64,000 bases of DNA from Dyadobacter sp. 50-39 (GCA_001898145.1 MKSR01000048.1:62001-126000), one strand, 5' to 3'; counted from the first letter of the stretch, positions 42,919 to 53,723 are shown. Program-made: numbers and translations. Notes: generated by a model from the letters alone, not told the origin.

Positions 42919-43919
42919 TCTCCCAATGCGTTGATCATCTTCAGGTTATCATCCGGTCGCTGGGTGGCGAGGCGGAAATGCTGCCGGGTAAGGCCGCGGA
43001 AATTGCCTGCGTCCCGGATAAGGAGGCCATGCTTTTCGATGAGAAATTCCTTCAATTGGGCGGCATTCCTCACCAATGTACGTGCCAGAAAAAAATGCGT
43101 CTCACTATCCAGCACTTCCAGGCATTCCAGCTTCCTCAATTCTTGAACGAACGTTCTTTTATCGTAAAAAAGTTGCGATACCGGCGGCTGAATGCTGCGG
43201 AATTGATCGTATATGAAATGCCCGGCGGCCATCGCCAGCGTGTTGACGGTCCACGGCTGCTTGATATTCGTCAGTGATTCAACCACTTCTTCCCGCGTAA
43301 GCAAGTAGCCGAGGCGCAGCCCCGGGATCGCGTAGGTTTTGGTCAGCGAGCGCATGATCAGCAGATTTGAAAACCTGGCCAGCAGCGAGGTGGCCGATTC
43401 GGCTCCTTCCGTGAAGTCGATAAACGCTTCATCCACCACAAACAGGCACTGCGGGTTCAGTTTCAGCCAATACTGTAAGTCATTAAAAATAAGTCCCGTA
43501 GGATTATTAGGACTGCAAACGAACACCAGATCGGTTTTCAGCCTGGGTAGTTCCAAAGCGTTTTGCCAGCTTAAACTGCTGATTTCATGACCGAATGCCA
43601 AAGCTGCGTCTTCATATTCGGAAAATGAGGGTGTGACCACCGTTGTCCGTTTTCCGGAAAACAGATGTGCAATCAGGTAAATGCTTTCCGTTGTACCGCT
43701 GCAGACCAGCACTTGCCCCACAGGCAGCCGATGATGACTGGCGATCTTTTCCCTCAAACTCTCCGCGAGTACTTCCGGATAGCGATTGATTTCATCCCAT
43801 TTTCCGAAAACACATTCTTTCAAACCATCCGGCTCTCCGCCGTACCAGACATTCGTGCTGAAATCCGCAACGATATTCCCGCCGTAGCGATAACCGTCAT
43901 CACCGTGTCCATGCAACAT
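42897..43919 (-). CDS. cobD: L-threonine-O-3-phosphate decarboxylase CobD (PLP aminotransferase fold)
   Basis: 340 residues. HGHGDDGYRYGGNIVADFS is typical of CobD, and FVCSPNNPTGLIF and MRSLTKTYAIPGLRLGYLL show the class I aminotransferase fold, with the Lys of SLTKTYA as the PLP-binding residue. It produces (R)-1-amino-2-propanol phosphate for CbiB. The gene starts two bases after cbiP ends and overlaps cbiB, so the three are co-translated. Confidence 0.93.
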   Translation of the reverse strand: MLHGHGDDGYRYGGNIVADFSTNVWYGGEPDGLKECVFGKWDEINRYPEVLAESLREKIASHHRLPVGQVLVCSGTTESIYLIAHLFSGKRTTVVTPSFSEYEDAALAFGHEISSLSWQNALELPRLKTDLVFVCSPNNPTGLIFNDLQYWLKLNPQCLFVVDEAFIDFTEGAESATSLLARFSNLLIMRSLTKTYAIPGLRLGYLLTREEVVESLTNIKQPWTVNTLAMAAGHFIYDQFRSIQPPVSQLFYDKRTFVQELRKLECLEVLDSETHFFLARTLVRNAAQLKEFLIEKHGLLIRDAGNFRGLTRQHFRLATQRPDDNLKMINALGEWQALYY

Positions 43920-43921
43920 AT

Positions 43922-45397
43922 TTATAATGCTATACTCTTGTAAATCAATTCCATATCGATGTTTGCGCGCAGTAAATCCGCCAGCTTATCGTATTGCTGC
44001 TCTTTGTAATCCTGGTAGCTGTACGATATTCCTTTTTCACGGGTGTAGGGCTCCAAAATACTGTCGATCACAAGCTGGTTATCCAGGATGCCGTGCAGGT
44101 AAGTGCCCCATGTTTTCGCGTCGAGGTAGTAGCCGTCGCGGCGTCCGTCGGGGAATGTGGCGACGGGTTCTCCCGGGTGCAATGCATCGGTACGCCCCAT
44201 ATGAATCTCATAGCCAACACATTGCTCCTCATTACCCCTGAAATGAAACGTGCATTGCTGTGTCGTTTTCTCCGGTTGCAGCACCGTCTTCACCGGCAGA
44301 AGCCCAAGCCCCGGCAGCTCCTCGATTTCGCTTTCAACATGGCCCGGGTCCAGAATCGCCTCGCCGAGCATCTGATAACCACCGCAAATGCCGATCACCG
44401 TTTTTCCTTCCTTATGCGCGTCGTAAATGGCTTTGGCGACGCCGTTATTTTTAATCGCCAGCATATCCCCGATCGTGTTTTTACTTCCGGGAATGATGAC
44501 GATCGAAGCGTTTGCGATTTCGGATGGCTCATTGGTATAATACAAATTTACCCGCGGGTCCTTTTCCAGGCGGTCAAAATCGGTGAAGTTCGACAGCCTC
44601 TTCAACAAAATCACCGCCACATTCACCTTCCCTTCCACGGCCGACCGGTACTTGAGTTCCAATGATACAGAATCCTCCTGCTCGATGTAAATATCTCTGA
44701 AATAGGGCAAAACACCCACAACGGGAAGCCCGGTCAACTCTTCCAGCATTTGTTTACCATCCTCGAACAGCCGGGCATCGCCACGGAATTTGTTGATGAT
44801 AATGCCTTTCATACATGCACATTCCTCGGGCGTCAGCAAGGCGATGGTACCATACACACTGCCGAACACTCCCCCTTTATCGATGTCGGCGACCAGGTAG
44901 GTCGCTGCACCGGCGTGGGCCGCCATTCTTAGATTAGTGATATCACGATGTTTCAGATTAAGCTCTGAAATGCTTCCCGCGCCTTCCATTACAATGGGCG
45001 AGTACCTGGCGGCGAGCCGGTCAAATGCCTCCTTCACTGCTGAAAACAGCTCCTGACGGTCGTTGGCCATGAAATATTCGTAGGCCGACTGGTTCCCTAC
45101 CGGTTTACCGTTTAAAACCACCTGCGAAGTTTTGTCATTGGTAGGTTTGAGCAGCACCGGGTTCATGTCCGACTCACACGGAACTTGCGCCGCTTCGGCC
45201 TGTACCGCCTGCGCACGACCTAATTCCAGGCCGTCTGCCGTCACGTAGCTGTTCAGGGACATATTTTGCGCCTTGAATGGCGCAGGTTGGTAGCCATCTT
45301 GTTTGAATATCCTGCAAAAACCGGCCGTAATCACACTTTTACCCACATCCGAGCCGGTGCCCACAAACATGATCGGGCGTAGTTTCTTTGTATTCAT
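43922..45397 (-). CDS. cbiP: Cobyric acid synthase CbiP/CobQ
   Basis: 491 residues from Met 45397; the frame extends upstream to 45520 into the chelatase gene, but the family starts here. MFVGTGSDVGKSVITAGF is the P-loop of the amidoligase domain; APFKAQNMSLNSYVTADG and LGRAQAVQAEAAQV are family signatures; GKTVIGICGGYQMLG contains the glutaminase Cys. It amidates four side chains of cobyrinic acid a,c-diamide. The stop of the chelatase gene lies four bases upstream. Confidence 0.95.
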   Translation of the reverse strand: MNTKKLRPIMFVGTGSDVGKSVITAGFCRIFKQDGYQPAPFKAQNMSLNSYVTADGLELGRAQAVQAEAAQVPCESDMNPVLLKPTNDKTSQVVLNGKPVGNQSAYEYFMANDRQELFSAVKEAFDRLAARYSPIVMEGAGSISELNLKHRDITNLRMAAHAGAATYLVADIDKGGVFGSVYGTIALLTPEECACMKGIIINKFRGDARLFEDGKQMLEELTGLPVVGVLPYFRDIYIEQEDSVSLELKYRSAVEGKVNVAVILLKRLSNFTDFDRLEKDPRVNLYYTNEPSEIANASIVIIPGSKNTIGDMLAIKNNGVAKAIYDAHKEGKTVIGICGGYQMLGEAILDPGHVESEIEELPGLGLLPVKTVLQPEKTTQQCTFHFRGNEEQCVGYEIHMGRTDALHPGEPVATFPDGRRDGYYLDAKTWGTYLHGILDNQLVIDSILEPYTREKGISYSYQDYKEQQYDKLADLLRANIDMELIYKSIAL

Positions 45398-45401
45398 CTT
45401 A

Positions 45402-47246
45402 TCAAATATCAATTCGATCCGAAATCGTCTCGGTGATTTCGCTGGCCGAGAGTTCTTGCAGCAACAAATATTCCCCTCCCAGCGCATCTGCCAGTTCCTT
45501 CGCCTTTCCATACCGGACATAGCCGCTTTCTGTATCCAGCACCAATGCCGGGTATTTCAGATTTTCAGCCAGTTGCAGCGACTGCTTCCAGGCATCCCCG
45601 CCCCAGGCAGGCAAAGGTACATTGGCCTTCCCATCGCTTAATATGACCACAAAGGGCTGAGTTTGCTCTCTTTTCGCCCAGGATGCCAGCATCTCCGCCG
45701 CCAGTTGCAACGCATGCGGCAAGGGCGTTCTGCCACCGGTTGGTAATTTTTCCAAAGCCTCCCCGGCCGATTCCGTACTTCGTGTCGGTTCGAGCAAAAC
45801 CGTAGCTTCTACCCCGCGGAAGGCTATTACCGACACCATATTGCGTTTCTGATAAGCGTCTTGCAACAGATTCATTACACTTCCTTTTACCGCCTCCATC
45901 CGCTTGCCTGCGCCCATCGATCCGGACGCGTCCACGACAAACAGGATAAGGTGCCCGGCCTTTCCGCTTCGAACTTTCTGATGCAAATCCTGCCTGCCGA
46001 TATGCAGTTGACCGGGATCACGCGTCAGTGCGTGCAATACGGTATCCGTAAAGGCAATATCGGTTGCGGAATCATTTTGTACCGCCCTGACCTGAAAGCC
46101 CTTCGGAGTTTGCATTGCCTTGACTCCCCGCCCGTGAAGTGCATCCGGCAGGGCCGCAGGCTCGCCCTGAGTTATTTCTGGAATACCCATTCTAAAATCA
46201 ATGCCGGCAATACTCTCGCCGGCGCCATCTTCACATTTCCCTTCCCCGCATTCACCCTCTTTCGGATCATGCATATTATCTGTACCAGAACTCGAAGGCT
46301 GTGGTTGATCTTTTGATGGTGTATTTTGCTCCGAATGATCCTTACGGTCATCAGATGGCTGGCCCGTTTGCGGCGGCAACGCTTTTTTCCCTTTCCTGTG
46401 TGCCAATACCAACCCGGCCCCCTCGCGTATATCCTCTGGGGTGACGATGGTGCGACCGTTCAACGCGGCAAGCGTAACAGCCGTTTTATACAATACAATA
46501 TCTGCCCGCAGGCTGCTTACGCCCCATTCAATGCACAGCTGGCTGATCATGCCAAACAGGCCGTCAGGCATTTGCACAAGCGGCAAAAGTTTTCTTGCGC
46601 TATCGATTTGCCTTCTGATAACCTCCTGAGCATTAGCCCAATGATACACAAATGCGTCGGGAGCATTTTCAAATGCGATTCGCCTCCGTACCACTTCTGT
46701 CCTAGCCTGCACATCTGCCTGGGCTTGCACTTCGACCATTAGCCCGAAGCGGTCCAGAAACTGCGGCCTCAGATTTCCTTCCTCGGGGTTCATCGTGCCG
46801 ATCAGCACAAACCGCGCCGGATGGCTCACCGACAATCCTTCGCGCTGCACAGTATTCACACCCGACGCTGCCACATCCAACAGCACATCCACCAGATGAT
46901 CGGCCAGGAGATTCACTTCATCTATATATAAAATGCCTTCGTGCGCACGCGCGAGCAGGCCGGGCAGGAGTTTTCTGGTTTTAGTGGAGAGGATCGCCTC
47001 GATATCCAGGCTGCCGAGCACCCGGTCCTCCGAAGCACCCAGCGGCAAATCCACGAACGGGACCGGCTCGCCCGAATGCTCCAACGCAGGCATTATCTCC
47101 GCCAGCCCGCGCACCGCGGTACTTTTGGCCGTGCCTTTCTCCCCCTTGATAAGCACCCCGCCAATGCCCGGGTTGACCGCGCAAAGCAGCAATGCCTTTT
47201 TCAATTCCTCCTGGCCGACAATCGCGGAAAACGGGTATAAATTCAT
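45402..47246 (-). CDS. Fused ChlI/ChlD-type chelatase subunit (AAA+ plus VWA), probable partner of CobN
   Basis: 614 residues. The N-terminal AAA+ part has the P-loop GEKGTAKST (35-43), the Walker B segment [14 protein letters not shown] and the arginine-finger region [19 protein letters not shown] charged, low-complexity linker (about 305-345) joins it to a VWA domain with the metal site [11 protein letters not shown] (about 437). It combines both small chelatase subunits (ChlI and ChlD) in one protein. Beside cobN in the operon it is most likely the ATP-driven subunit for cobalt insertion, in place of separate CobS/CobT chelatase subunits. Confidence 0.9.
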   Translation of the reverse strand: MNLYPFSAIVGQEELKKALLLCAVNPGIGGVLIKGEKGTAKSTAVRGLAEIMPALEHSGEPVPFVDLPLGASEDRVLGSLDIEAILSTKTRKLLPGLLARAHEGILYIDEVNLLADHLVDVLLDVAASGVNTVQREGLSVSHPARFVLIGTMNPEEGNLRPQFLDRFGLMVEVQAQADVQARTEVVRRRIAFENAPDAFVYHWANAQEVIRRQIDSARKLLPLVQMPDGLFGMISQLCIEWGVSSLRADIVLYKTAVTLAALNGRTIVTPEDIREGAGLVLAHRKGKKALPPQTGQPSDDRKDHSEQNTPSKDQPQPSSSGTDNMHDPKEGECGEGKCEDGAGESIAGIDFRMGIPEITQGEPAALPDALHGRGVKAMQTPKGFQVRAVQNDSATDIAFTDTVLHALTRDPGQLHIGRQDLHQKVRSGKAGHLILFVVDASGSMGAGKRMEAVKGSVMNLLQDAYQKRNMVSVIAFRGVEATVLLEPTRSTESAGEALEKLPTGGRTPLPHALQLAAEMLASWAKREQTQPFVVILSDGKANVPLPAWGGDAWKQSLQLAENLKYPALVLDTESGYVRYGKAKELADALGGEYLLLQELSASEITETISDRIDI

Positions 47247-47275
47247 TTCAATATTTATTTCAGCAAGCTAATATG

Positions 47276-50200
47276 CTACTCCGTTCTGGATTCGAGCAAA
47301 GCCTCACTTTTGAGATACAAATTTTTCAAACCTTCGAGCGCCGCTTCGGATGGCTTCTCCCAAAGCCCACGCTGCGCCGCTTCCAGCAAACGCTCCGCGA
47401 TCGCGTGAAGCGCCCAGGGACTGTTTGCTTCAAAAAACTCCTGCATAGCATCATTCAATGCATAGGTTTCAGCCACTTTTTCGTACATCCAATCGTCGAC
47501 AATACCGGCGGTGGCATCATAGCCAAACAGGTAGTCGACGGTGGCCGTCAGTTCCAGCCCGCCTTTGTAGCCGTGCTTTTTAATGCTTTCAATCCATTTC
47601 GGATTCACCACCCGTGACCGGAAAACGCGCAGGGTTTCTTCTTTGAGGTCCCTAACCACAGGCCGCGCGGGATTCTGGGAATCACCGAAATAGTGCTTCG
47701 GCTGCTGGCCTGTGAGGTTACGGATGGTGGCGATCATTCCGCCGTGGAATTGCAGGTAATCGTCGCTGTCGAACAAGTCGTGCTCGCGGTTGTCCTGGTT
47801 GTGCAATGCTACTTCCACACCGGACAATCGTTGCGTAAACTCCCGGCGGGCATCTACACCCTGGGCGTTACGGGAATAAGCGTAGCCGCCCCAATTAATA
47901 TATGCCTGTGCAAAATCGCCATCGGTCTGCCAGTTTTTTTGGTTGATTAACGGCAGGATACCCGCCCCGTAACTCCCCGGCGCTGCACCGAAAATGCGGT
48001 AAGCGGCGCGCTCTTCTGCCTGTTCCAGGGATAATGCATCGTCCTTTTGCAGTTCTGCGAGCTCTTTCAGGTAATGTTTTTTTACAAAGTTCTCTTCCAA
48101 AGGCTCGTCTGCCGAGATAACCATTTGTACGGCCTCGTCCATCAGTTCGATGAGGTGCGGGAATGCGTCCCTAAAAAACCCGCTGATACGCGTCGTAACG
48201 TCGATCCGAGGGCGGCCAAGTTCTTCTAAGGGAATGATTTCCAGCCCATTGATGCGCCTGCTTTCCGCCTGCCACACCGGCCTCACCCCCAGCAATGCCA
48301 GTACTTCGGCCACATCGTCGCCGTGGGTACGCATGGCGCTCGTACCCCAAATGCTGATACCCACACTCTCGGGATACCTGCCAGCTTCTTTCCAATGCCG
48401 GTCGAGTACTTCCCGGGCCAGTTGCTGGCCTACCTCCCAGGCAGCTTTGGAAGGCAACACCCTTGGATCGACCGCATAAAAATTCCTTCCCGTAGGTAGA
48501 ATGTGCGCCATCCCCCGCGTAGGCGCGCCACTCGGGCCCGCAGGTACATATCCACCCGAAAGCCCGTGCAACAGATGGGTGATTTCGTCGTCTGTACTGG
48601 CCAGATTAGGGACCAGTTCTTTGGACACAAAACCCAGGATCTGACGAAGACCGGCTATTTGGGGCGAATGCGGATTTTGATTGAGCGCCTCAAACACAAC
48701 CCGGTCAATCATGGCTGCATCAAACCTGTAATGCTCGAACAGCCGCACAATATGGCCTGCCATTTCGTCCAGGACTTCCAACGCATCAGCCGCCGTTACG
48801 ACGGGTCTCCCCGCCCAAAGCGCCAGGTTTTCAGCTGACAATGGCAACTTTTGCCCTTTTTGCTGATGCAGTATGTCAATATCCAGGCTATATAATTTTG
48901 CCAGAACCGCCTGCATACCCGGCACCGGGCCGTTCGGAAGCCGGGTAAGCGATTGCAGCATATCCAACAATGCATCGCCTTCCGGCATTTCGCCGAGCGT
49001 ATGCAAGCCGTTACGGATTTGCGCCGCGCCTAGCTCACACAAATAGCCGTCAATATCCTCGATCAAATGTGCTATGTCCTTCCCGTCCATCTCGGCCAGG
49101 CTCACAGGCACCCCTTCCGGCGTCATATCGTCGTCCCAATCGTGTTTATGGTCCCCGTGGTCGCGGCTCAGCATCGCCGCGAGGTCGGCATCGAGGTTTG
49201 TCTGCTGGATCAAATCCCAAATCTGTCGCTGCAACAACGGCAATTTCGAAGGATCGAGGCTCTCTACCTGATAATATTCGTCCACCAGTTGGGTGAGCTG
49301 TGCCAGCTCACCATACGTATCCGCAGAGGTCATCGGGGGCGTCAAATGATCGATCACCACGGCATGCGCGCGCCGTTTTGCCTGTGAACCTTCGCCCGGG
49401 TCATTGATGATAAATGGGTAAAATAATGGCATGTCCCCCAGAAAAGCATCAGGAAAGCAATTCTCCGACAACCCTATCCCCTTCCCCGGCAGCCATTCCA
49501 ATGTTCCATGCTTACCCACATGCACGATCGCGTCTGCGCCCCATCCATCGCGCAGCCAGCGGTACAATGCGTAATAATGATGTGTAGGCGGCAGGTCAGG
49601 CTGGTGGTAGATCGCGTCCGGGTCCATACCATACCCTCGCGGCGGCTGCAATGCCACGAATGCATGACCCAGATCGAGCCCGGCCAATGCGATATGGCCG
49701 TCATGTACATAAGTTTCGCCGGGGGGAGGGCCCCATTGTTTCAGTATTTTCTGACGGGCTGCCTCGGGAAGTTCGTCAAACCACCGTGCATACCGGGCAG
49801 CCGGAACCTTCGCAGCTGCCTGTGCCAGCTGGCCGGACGTCAGAAAATCCTCGTCATACGCACATCGGTCGATCACGGAATGGATTAATTCAGTGCCCGT
49901 CGCTGGGAGGTTATCGATCTGGTACCCTTCTGCCTGCATCGCGCGAAGGATATTCAGCAGCGACGCCGGGGCGTCCAGGCCCACGGCATTCCCGATCTGG
50001 GAAGCTTTTGTATTGGAATTGGTAAAAATGAAGGCAACTTTTTTATCTGCATTCTTCAAATGCCTTAGCCGGGCGAACCGGAGCGCAATACCGGCAACGC
50101 GATCGATACGATTATCCAGCGGCTCATAGCCTCTCGTATCCTTCCCTTTTTCTTTAAATGAAACAGGCACCGTGATAATGCGCCCGTCGAATTCCGGAAT

Positions 50201-51556
50201 GGCGACATTCATGGCCGTATCCAGCGGGTTGAGCCCCCTCGCAGACGACTCCCACGGCCCGCGCCCCATGCCGCTCGTGATCGCCTGCAAAACCGGTACA
50301 TCCAAATCCAGCAATGCCCTGGAAGCATTGTTACCTTGCCCCACCGGCCGGATTTCGGTCGTCGCGAACGAAATCGTATTCAGCAGCACGTCGATCCCCA
50401 TTCCCGATTCCGTCTCGAAATAGCCGAACGCGAGTGGTTTGCCTGTATCCGGATCAACAGCTTTGAGGGAAGAAGTAAAAACCGGCAGCGCATTTAAACC
50501 GCGCTCTTCCAGCGAACGAATCATCGCATCCACGAAATGGGTATTCCCGCTTAGCCAATGCGCCCGGTAAAATGTGATCCCTACCGTTGCCAGCGTCGGA
50601 TCGCGGTATTTAAGCCAGTCGGATTTGTCTGCGAATTCAGGCAGATCGGGATGGTAAATGCCGTGTTCCGGCAAATGCACGGGTGCTTCCGCCCCGAAAC
50701 CCGTCATAAGCAGGTGATCGGAAAGGTAACACAGGAGCGAAATGAGGTTGCTATAACCTCCGGCCTGCAAGTAGGCGAGCGTTTCATGCAAAATGGCCGG
50801 CGATACCGTCGATACGGCTGCAAATTCAGGATTCAACTCGCCGGTACCGCTCACTACGATGAGGTGTTGTCCGCGTTGCCCGGCCAGTTTCACCAATTCA
50901 TTGAAACCGGGAATGCTGCTTAGCCTGCCGTGGATGCGGATCACAATGATGCGCGCCTCCGCGATCTCGCGTTGCAGCAGCTGCTGCATTTGCTCTTCGC
51001 TCTTGATCGCCATCAGGCTGATACCCGTTGTTTTGGGAAAGTCGTCCGGCAGAAGCTGCATCGCACGGTCGAGCGTGAGCAAGTCTGTATCCGCATGCGT
51101 GAGAAACACGATCCCGTCGGTTGGAACGGCCGTTTGCCCCAGTTCTGTGGAAGTTTCGGAACCTTTCCAGGTGTAAAATTGAAATACATACTCGGCCAGG
51201 TCCGAGGGTGGTACGAGGTATCGGTCCGCCTTCACCATGCTCTCGATATAATCAAAAATGGCGATGATCTGCCAGTCGTAGTTGATCGAATGGAACCACA
51301 CCGAGTGCCCGTCGAACAGCAGCGTTACGACGTTCGCCAGTGTGCAAGGCCCCAGGCAACCGCCCTTGGTCATGTGCACGACATTCCGCAGTTTGCGCCG
51401 CAGCCACTCGTTCTTGTACAATTCCACCGGAATGGGTGCATAGCCGCGATCCACACGCCCGCAGCAGCACGCATTGTAGCAATACGAAAGGTGCCCGCGC
51501 CGCTGCACGAGATTAATGGACTTTCCATCCGACCGGGTAATGCGCTGGCGTTTCAT
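47276..51556 (-). CDS. cobN: CobN-type cobaltochelatase with N-terminal thioredoxin-like ferredoxin domain
   Basis: 1426 residues, longer than the usual ~1250-residue CobN. The first ~110 residues look like a thioredoxin-like [2Fe-2S] ferredoxin: Cys at 26, 30-32 and, in [11 protein letters not shown], at 67 and 71. The large chelatase subunit follows, with [30 protein letters not shown]-like and the conserved [17 protein letters not shown] and [16 protein letters not shown] motifs. It inserts cobalt into the corrin ring with the ChlID protein. The gene overlaps cbiA by four bases. Separate ferredoxin genes near cobN exist in other bacteria, but a fusion is uncommon in my knowledge. Confidence 0.93.
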   Translation of the reverse strand: MKRQRITRSDGKSINLVQRRGHLSYCYNACCCGRVDRGYAPIPVELYKNEWLRRKLRNVVHMTKGGCLGPCTLANVVTLLFDGHSVWFHSINYDWQIIAIFDYIESMVKADRYLVPPSDLAEYVFQFYTWKGSETSTELGQTAVPTDGIVFLTHADTDLLTLDRAMQLLPDDFPKTTGISLMAIKSEEQMQQLLQREIAEARIIVIRIHGRLSSIPGFNELVKLAGQRGQHLIVVSGTGELNPEFAAVSTVSPAILHETLAYLQAGGYSNLISLLCYLSDHLLMTGFGAEAPVHLPEHGIYHPDLPEFADKSDWLKYRDPTLATVGITFYRAHWLSGNTHFVDAMIRSLEERGLNALPVFTSSLKAVDPDTGKPLAFGYFETESGMGIDVLLNTISFATTEIRPVGQGNNASRALLDLDVPVLQAITSGMGRGPWESSARGLNPLDTAMNVAIPEFDGRIITVPVSFKEKGKDTRGYEPLDNRIDRVAGIALRFARLRHLKNADKKVAFIFTNSNTKASQIGNAVGLDAPASLLNILRAMQAEGYQIDNLPATGTELIHSVIDRCAYDEDFLTSGQLAQAAAKVPAARYARWFDELPEAARQKILKQWGPPPGETYVHDGHIALAGLDLGHAFVALQPPRGYGMDPDAIYHQPDLPPTHHYYALYRWLRDGWGADAIVHVGKHGTLEWLPGKGIGLSENCFPDAFLGDMPLFYPFIINDPGEGSQAKRRAHAVVIDHLTPPMTSADTYGELAQLTQLVDEYYQVESLDPSKLPLLQRQIWDLIQQTNLDADLAAMLSRDHGDHKHDWDDDMTPEGVPVSLAEMDGKDIAHLIEDIDGYLCELGAAQIRNGLHTLGEMPEGDALLDMLQSLTRLPNGPVPGMQAVLAKLYSLDIDILHQQKGQKLPLSAENLALWAGRPVVTAADALEVLDEMAGHIVRLFEHYRFDAAMIDRVVFEALNQNPHSPQIAGLRQILGFVSKELVPNLASTDDEITHLLHGLSGGYVPAGPSGAPTRGMAHILPTGRNFYAVDPRVLPSKAAWEVGQQLAREVLDRHWKEAGRYPESVGISIWGTSAMRTHGDDVAEVLALLGVRPVWQAESRRINGLEIIPLEELGRPRIDVTTRISGFFRDAFPHLIELMDEAVQMVISADEPLEENFVKKHYLKELAELQKDDALSLEQAEERAAYRIFGAAPGSYGAGILPLINQKNWQTDGDFAQAYINWGGYAYSRNAQGVDARREFTQRLSGVEVALHNQDNREHDLFDSDDYLQFHGGMIATIRNLTGQQPKHYFGDSQNPARPVVRDLKEETLRVFRSRVVNPKWIESIKKHGYKGGLELTATVDYLFGYDATAGIVDDWMYEKVAETYALNDAMQEFFEANSPWALHAIAERLLEAAQRGLWEKPSEAALEGLKNLYLKSEALLESRTE

Positions 51557-52947
51557 GGGAGGCTGTGGGCTTTCGGCTGTCGGCCGTCGGCTGATTTTGT
51601 GGTTTGGTTGATGAGCTGTTGGATAAATCCGGGTTGATCTGCCCAGTATAAATGCGTGTAAGCAGCAAATGTATTTTTCACCCTGAAAAGCTGCGTATCC
51701 ACCGGCATGCCTCGCGCATTGGTCATTTGTGCAAGCGACGCTTGCCCTAATGCGTCCTTCAATCCAGAATAATGGAACTCATGCCCTTTGATTTCCAGCC
51801 CATCCCAATGCATGACCCGGTAGCCCAGCGTCATTTTTGCATGCTGCATCGTCGTCGCCAGATCCAGTACCCCAGCCATTTCAAACGAGTTGCCCTTTCC
51901 ATCCACCAGCTCCCTGGCCAGGTACATCAGTCCGCCGCATTCCGCGTAAGCCACCCCGTCATTGAAGCAATAATTGCGGATACTTTCCAGCATGGTTTGA
52001 TTTTCAGCCAATTGCCTGGCAAACAACTCCGGATAACCGCCCGGCAGATAAAGCAGGTCTGTTTCGGGCAAAACTCGGTCATGCAATAGGCTGACCCACT
52101 GAACTTCTCCGAAAGCGCGCAAACACTCGATATTTTGGTGGTATAAAAAAGAAAATGCCTCATCCCGCGCGACGGTGATCCGCAGGGGTTTGCTATTTAG
52201 TTGACTTAAATAAATGGGACCAGCAAGAACGCGATCGTCCGATGCATTGTCTGTCCCGTCGGCATGCACGGCAGTAATTTCCAGCAGGCGATCCAGATTG
52301 ACCGTCCGCGGAATCAGCTCAGCAAGCCTTTGGATAATCTGTTCGTAGTCGGTTTCCGCAGAAATATGCAGCCCGAGATGCCGGGAAGGAATATGCAATG
52401 CTTCGTTTTTGGGCAAATACCCCAATGCCTCCACGCCCGCGTCGGTACAAGCCTCCTGCAAGAACCGGTAATGCGATTCCGTATTTACAAAATTGAAGAT
52501 GACCCCCACCACCCGGATGCCGGAATGGAAATTCTTCAATCCGTAAATCAGCGGTGCCGCCGAGTATGCCATCGACCGCGCATTCATCACCAGCACCACC
52601 GGGATATCCAGCAACGCCGCGATTTCCGCACTGCTGCCTTTCATTTTGTCGGCTCCGTCGAACAGTCCCATCACACCCTCCGTCACGCTCACATCCGCAT
52701 GCGCCGCATAATGCGCATACACGGCACGCATATGCGCTTCCGAAGCCATGAAAGTATCCAGGTTCAGGCTGGTACGCCCTGCCGCGGCAGTATGATGGAT
52801 CGTATCAATATAATCCGGGCCGCATTTGAATGGCTGTACCGCCAGCCCACGCTCCCGGAGCGCCCGCAGCAGTCCCAACGTCAGCGTGGTCTTGCCCGAA
52901 TTGCTCGACGGCGCGGAGATCAGGAAACGGGATTGGGGAACGGACAT
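51553..52947 (-). CDS. cbiA: Cobyrinic acid a,c-diamide synthase CbiA/CobB
   Basis: 464 residues. [20 protein letters not shown] is the P-loop, [19 protein letters not shown] the substrate loop, and [16 protein letters not shown] contains the glutaminase Cys. It amidates the a and c carboxylates using glutamine and ATP. It is the first gene after the minus-strand riboswitch at 53130-53262 and overlaps cobN by four bases (ATGA). Confidence 0.95.
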   Translation of the reverse strand: MSVPQSRFLISAPSSNSGKTTLTLGLLRALRERGLAVQPFKCGPDYIDTIHHTAAAGRTSLNLDTFMASEAHMRAVYAHYAAHADVSVTEGVMGLFDGADKMKGSSAEIAALLDIPVVLVMNARSMAYSAAPLIYGLKNFHSGIRVVGVIFNFVNTESHYRFLQEACTDAGVEALGYLPKNEALHIPSRHLGLHISAETDYEQIIQRLAELIPRTVNLDRLLEITAVHADGTDNASDDRVLAGPIYLSQLNSKPLRITVARDEAFSFLYHQNIECLRAFGEVQWVSLLHDRVLPETDLLYLPGGYPELFARQLAENQTMLESIRNYCFNDGVAYAECGGLMYLARELVDGKGNSFEMAGVLDLATTMQHAKMTLGYRVMHWDGLEIKGHEFHYSGLKDALGQASLAQMTNARGMPVDTQLFRVKNTFAAYTHLYWADQPGFIQQLINQTTKSADGRQPKAHSLP

Positions 52948-53129
52948 CTTTAAACTATCGATAAATTGAAAGTCAAGGCAACTTCAAATGCATTCGATAG
53001 CAACAAGAATAGAAAGGGATTCCCGGGCGACGATGCCACCCGCTAATCACCGGCACGCCCATGCAAGCGAAAATCCGACGAATATCCAAACCAGACCCTG
53101 CTTCATACCGCGAAAGCATTGTCAACAAG

Positions 53130-53262
53130 GAAAGGATGGGTACTCTGGCTTAGGTCAGTCCAAGATTGACCTTTTACAGTTGCGCGACAGCTCGTGACTT
53201 CCACCCGATGAGTGGCCCGACGATTCCCCCATAATGCGCTGATGCGCATTACCTTTTCCTGT
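53130..53262 (-). ncRNA. Cobalamin riboswitch (cbiA-cobN-chelatase operon), compact form
   Basis: On the minus strand: AATGCGCATCAGCGCATT (first stem), GGGGGAATCG, GGTGGAAGTCACGAGCTGTC, GCGCAACTGTAA (L5 contact) and AAGCCAGAGTACCCATCC (closing box). The conserved elements are in the right order but the aptamer is short, around 130 nt, unlike the two others. About 185 nt separate it from cbiA; this leader has hairpin-forming sequence around GCTTTCGCGGTATGAAGC. Confidence 0.85.
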
Positions 53263-53293
53263 TGGAGAAGTATGTTAAAGAACTCTTATGCCG

Positions 53294-53301
53294 CAAAGTT
53301 A
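53294..53301 (-). promoter_or_regulatory. -7 element of the cbiA operon
   Basis: On the minus strand TAACTTTG matches TAnnTTTG exactly and lies about 30 bp before the compact riboswitch. The -33 element is not distinct. Confidence 0.55.
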
Positions 53302-53316
53302 GCGGTATTCGGGCAT

Positions 53317-53353
53317 TTTTCTGGCTTATCTCCCATAAAAACGCATAGCTTTG
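53317..53353 (+). promoter_or_regulatory. Promoter of the transporter-btuB operon
   Basis: TTTTTCTG (around 53317-53324) and TAGCTTTG (53346-53353) are separated by about 20 bp, as expected in Bacteroidota. Transcription would start at about 53360, at the first base of the aptamer. Confidence 0.6.
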
Positions 53354-53357
53354 CACA

Positions 53358-53606
53358 TTCATTGGTTCACGCCCACGGCGTGATTAAAAGGGAATCCGGT
53401 GTAAATCCGGAGCAGTTCCCGCTGCTGTAAGTTCATAAAACGATGTCCTGGCAATTTGTCACTGGATTGGAATGAGTGAATGAGTCAATGAGTGAATGAG
53501 TGAATATTCTTTACAGCAAAAATATTCACTCATTCACTCATTCGCACATTCACTCATTCTCCCGGGAAGGCGCCAGCGACTTGAACGAGCCAGAAGACCT
53601 GCCGTT
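53358..53606 (+). ncRNA. Cobalamin riboswitch (permease-btuB operon) with repeat insertion
   Basis: Elements in order: CACGCCCACGGCGTG (stem), ATTAAAAGGGAATCCGG, AATCCGGAGCAGTTCCC, GCTGCTGTAAGTTC, and AGCCAGAAGACCTGCC. The sequence is close to the riboswitch at 40752-40905 over most of its length, but the peripheral helix CACTGG..CCCGGG contains an additional ~90-nt hairpin (53470-53559). CCTGCCGTT at the 3' end can pair with AACGGCAGG at 53647-53655, a possible switching helix. Confidence 0.92.
53470..53559. repeat. Hairpin of 8-bp repeats inserted into the riboswitch
   Basis: The left arm contains AATGAGTG repeated four times (the second copy reads AATGAGTC) then AATATT; the right arm is the near-perfect complement. 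35 of 38 paired positions match, around a 12-nt loop. The same element type is a miniature inverted-repeat-like structure, but it has no terminal target-site duplication that I could identify. Confidence 0.9.
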
Positions 53607-53655
53607 GAATAATCCGGTTTTGCTTTCGGGAAGAAAGGCAAGAGGAAACGGCAGG
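53598..53655 (+). promoter_or_regulatory. Possible expression-platform helix
   Basis: CCTGCCGTT (53598-53606, end of the aptamer) is fully complementary to AACGGCAGG (53647-53655). The downstream strand also forms GGCCG/CGGCC. The pairing would compete with closure of the aptamer, a mode used by other cobalamin riboswitches; this is inference. Confidence 0.5.
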
Positions 53656-53723
53656 CCGCACAACGGCCGCGCCACTCCCTGCATTCTCCCATAGGTTATT
53701 TTTTAATTTATGTGGAAATCCAA

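Noticed and set aside
52264-52953. 229-residue plus-strand ORF opposite cbiA
   Set aside because: Antisense shadow of cbiA, Arg/His-rich, no motif.
53470-53559. CRISPR-like repeats
   Set aside because: The 8-bp units form two inverted arms with one loop; there are no spacers and no cas genes.
53500-53694. Open frame across the repeat hairpin and riboswitch
   Set aside because: It encodes repeats of His and Ser from the 8-bp units and lies wholly inside the aptamer and leader; no protein family resembles it.
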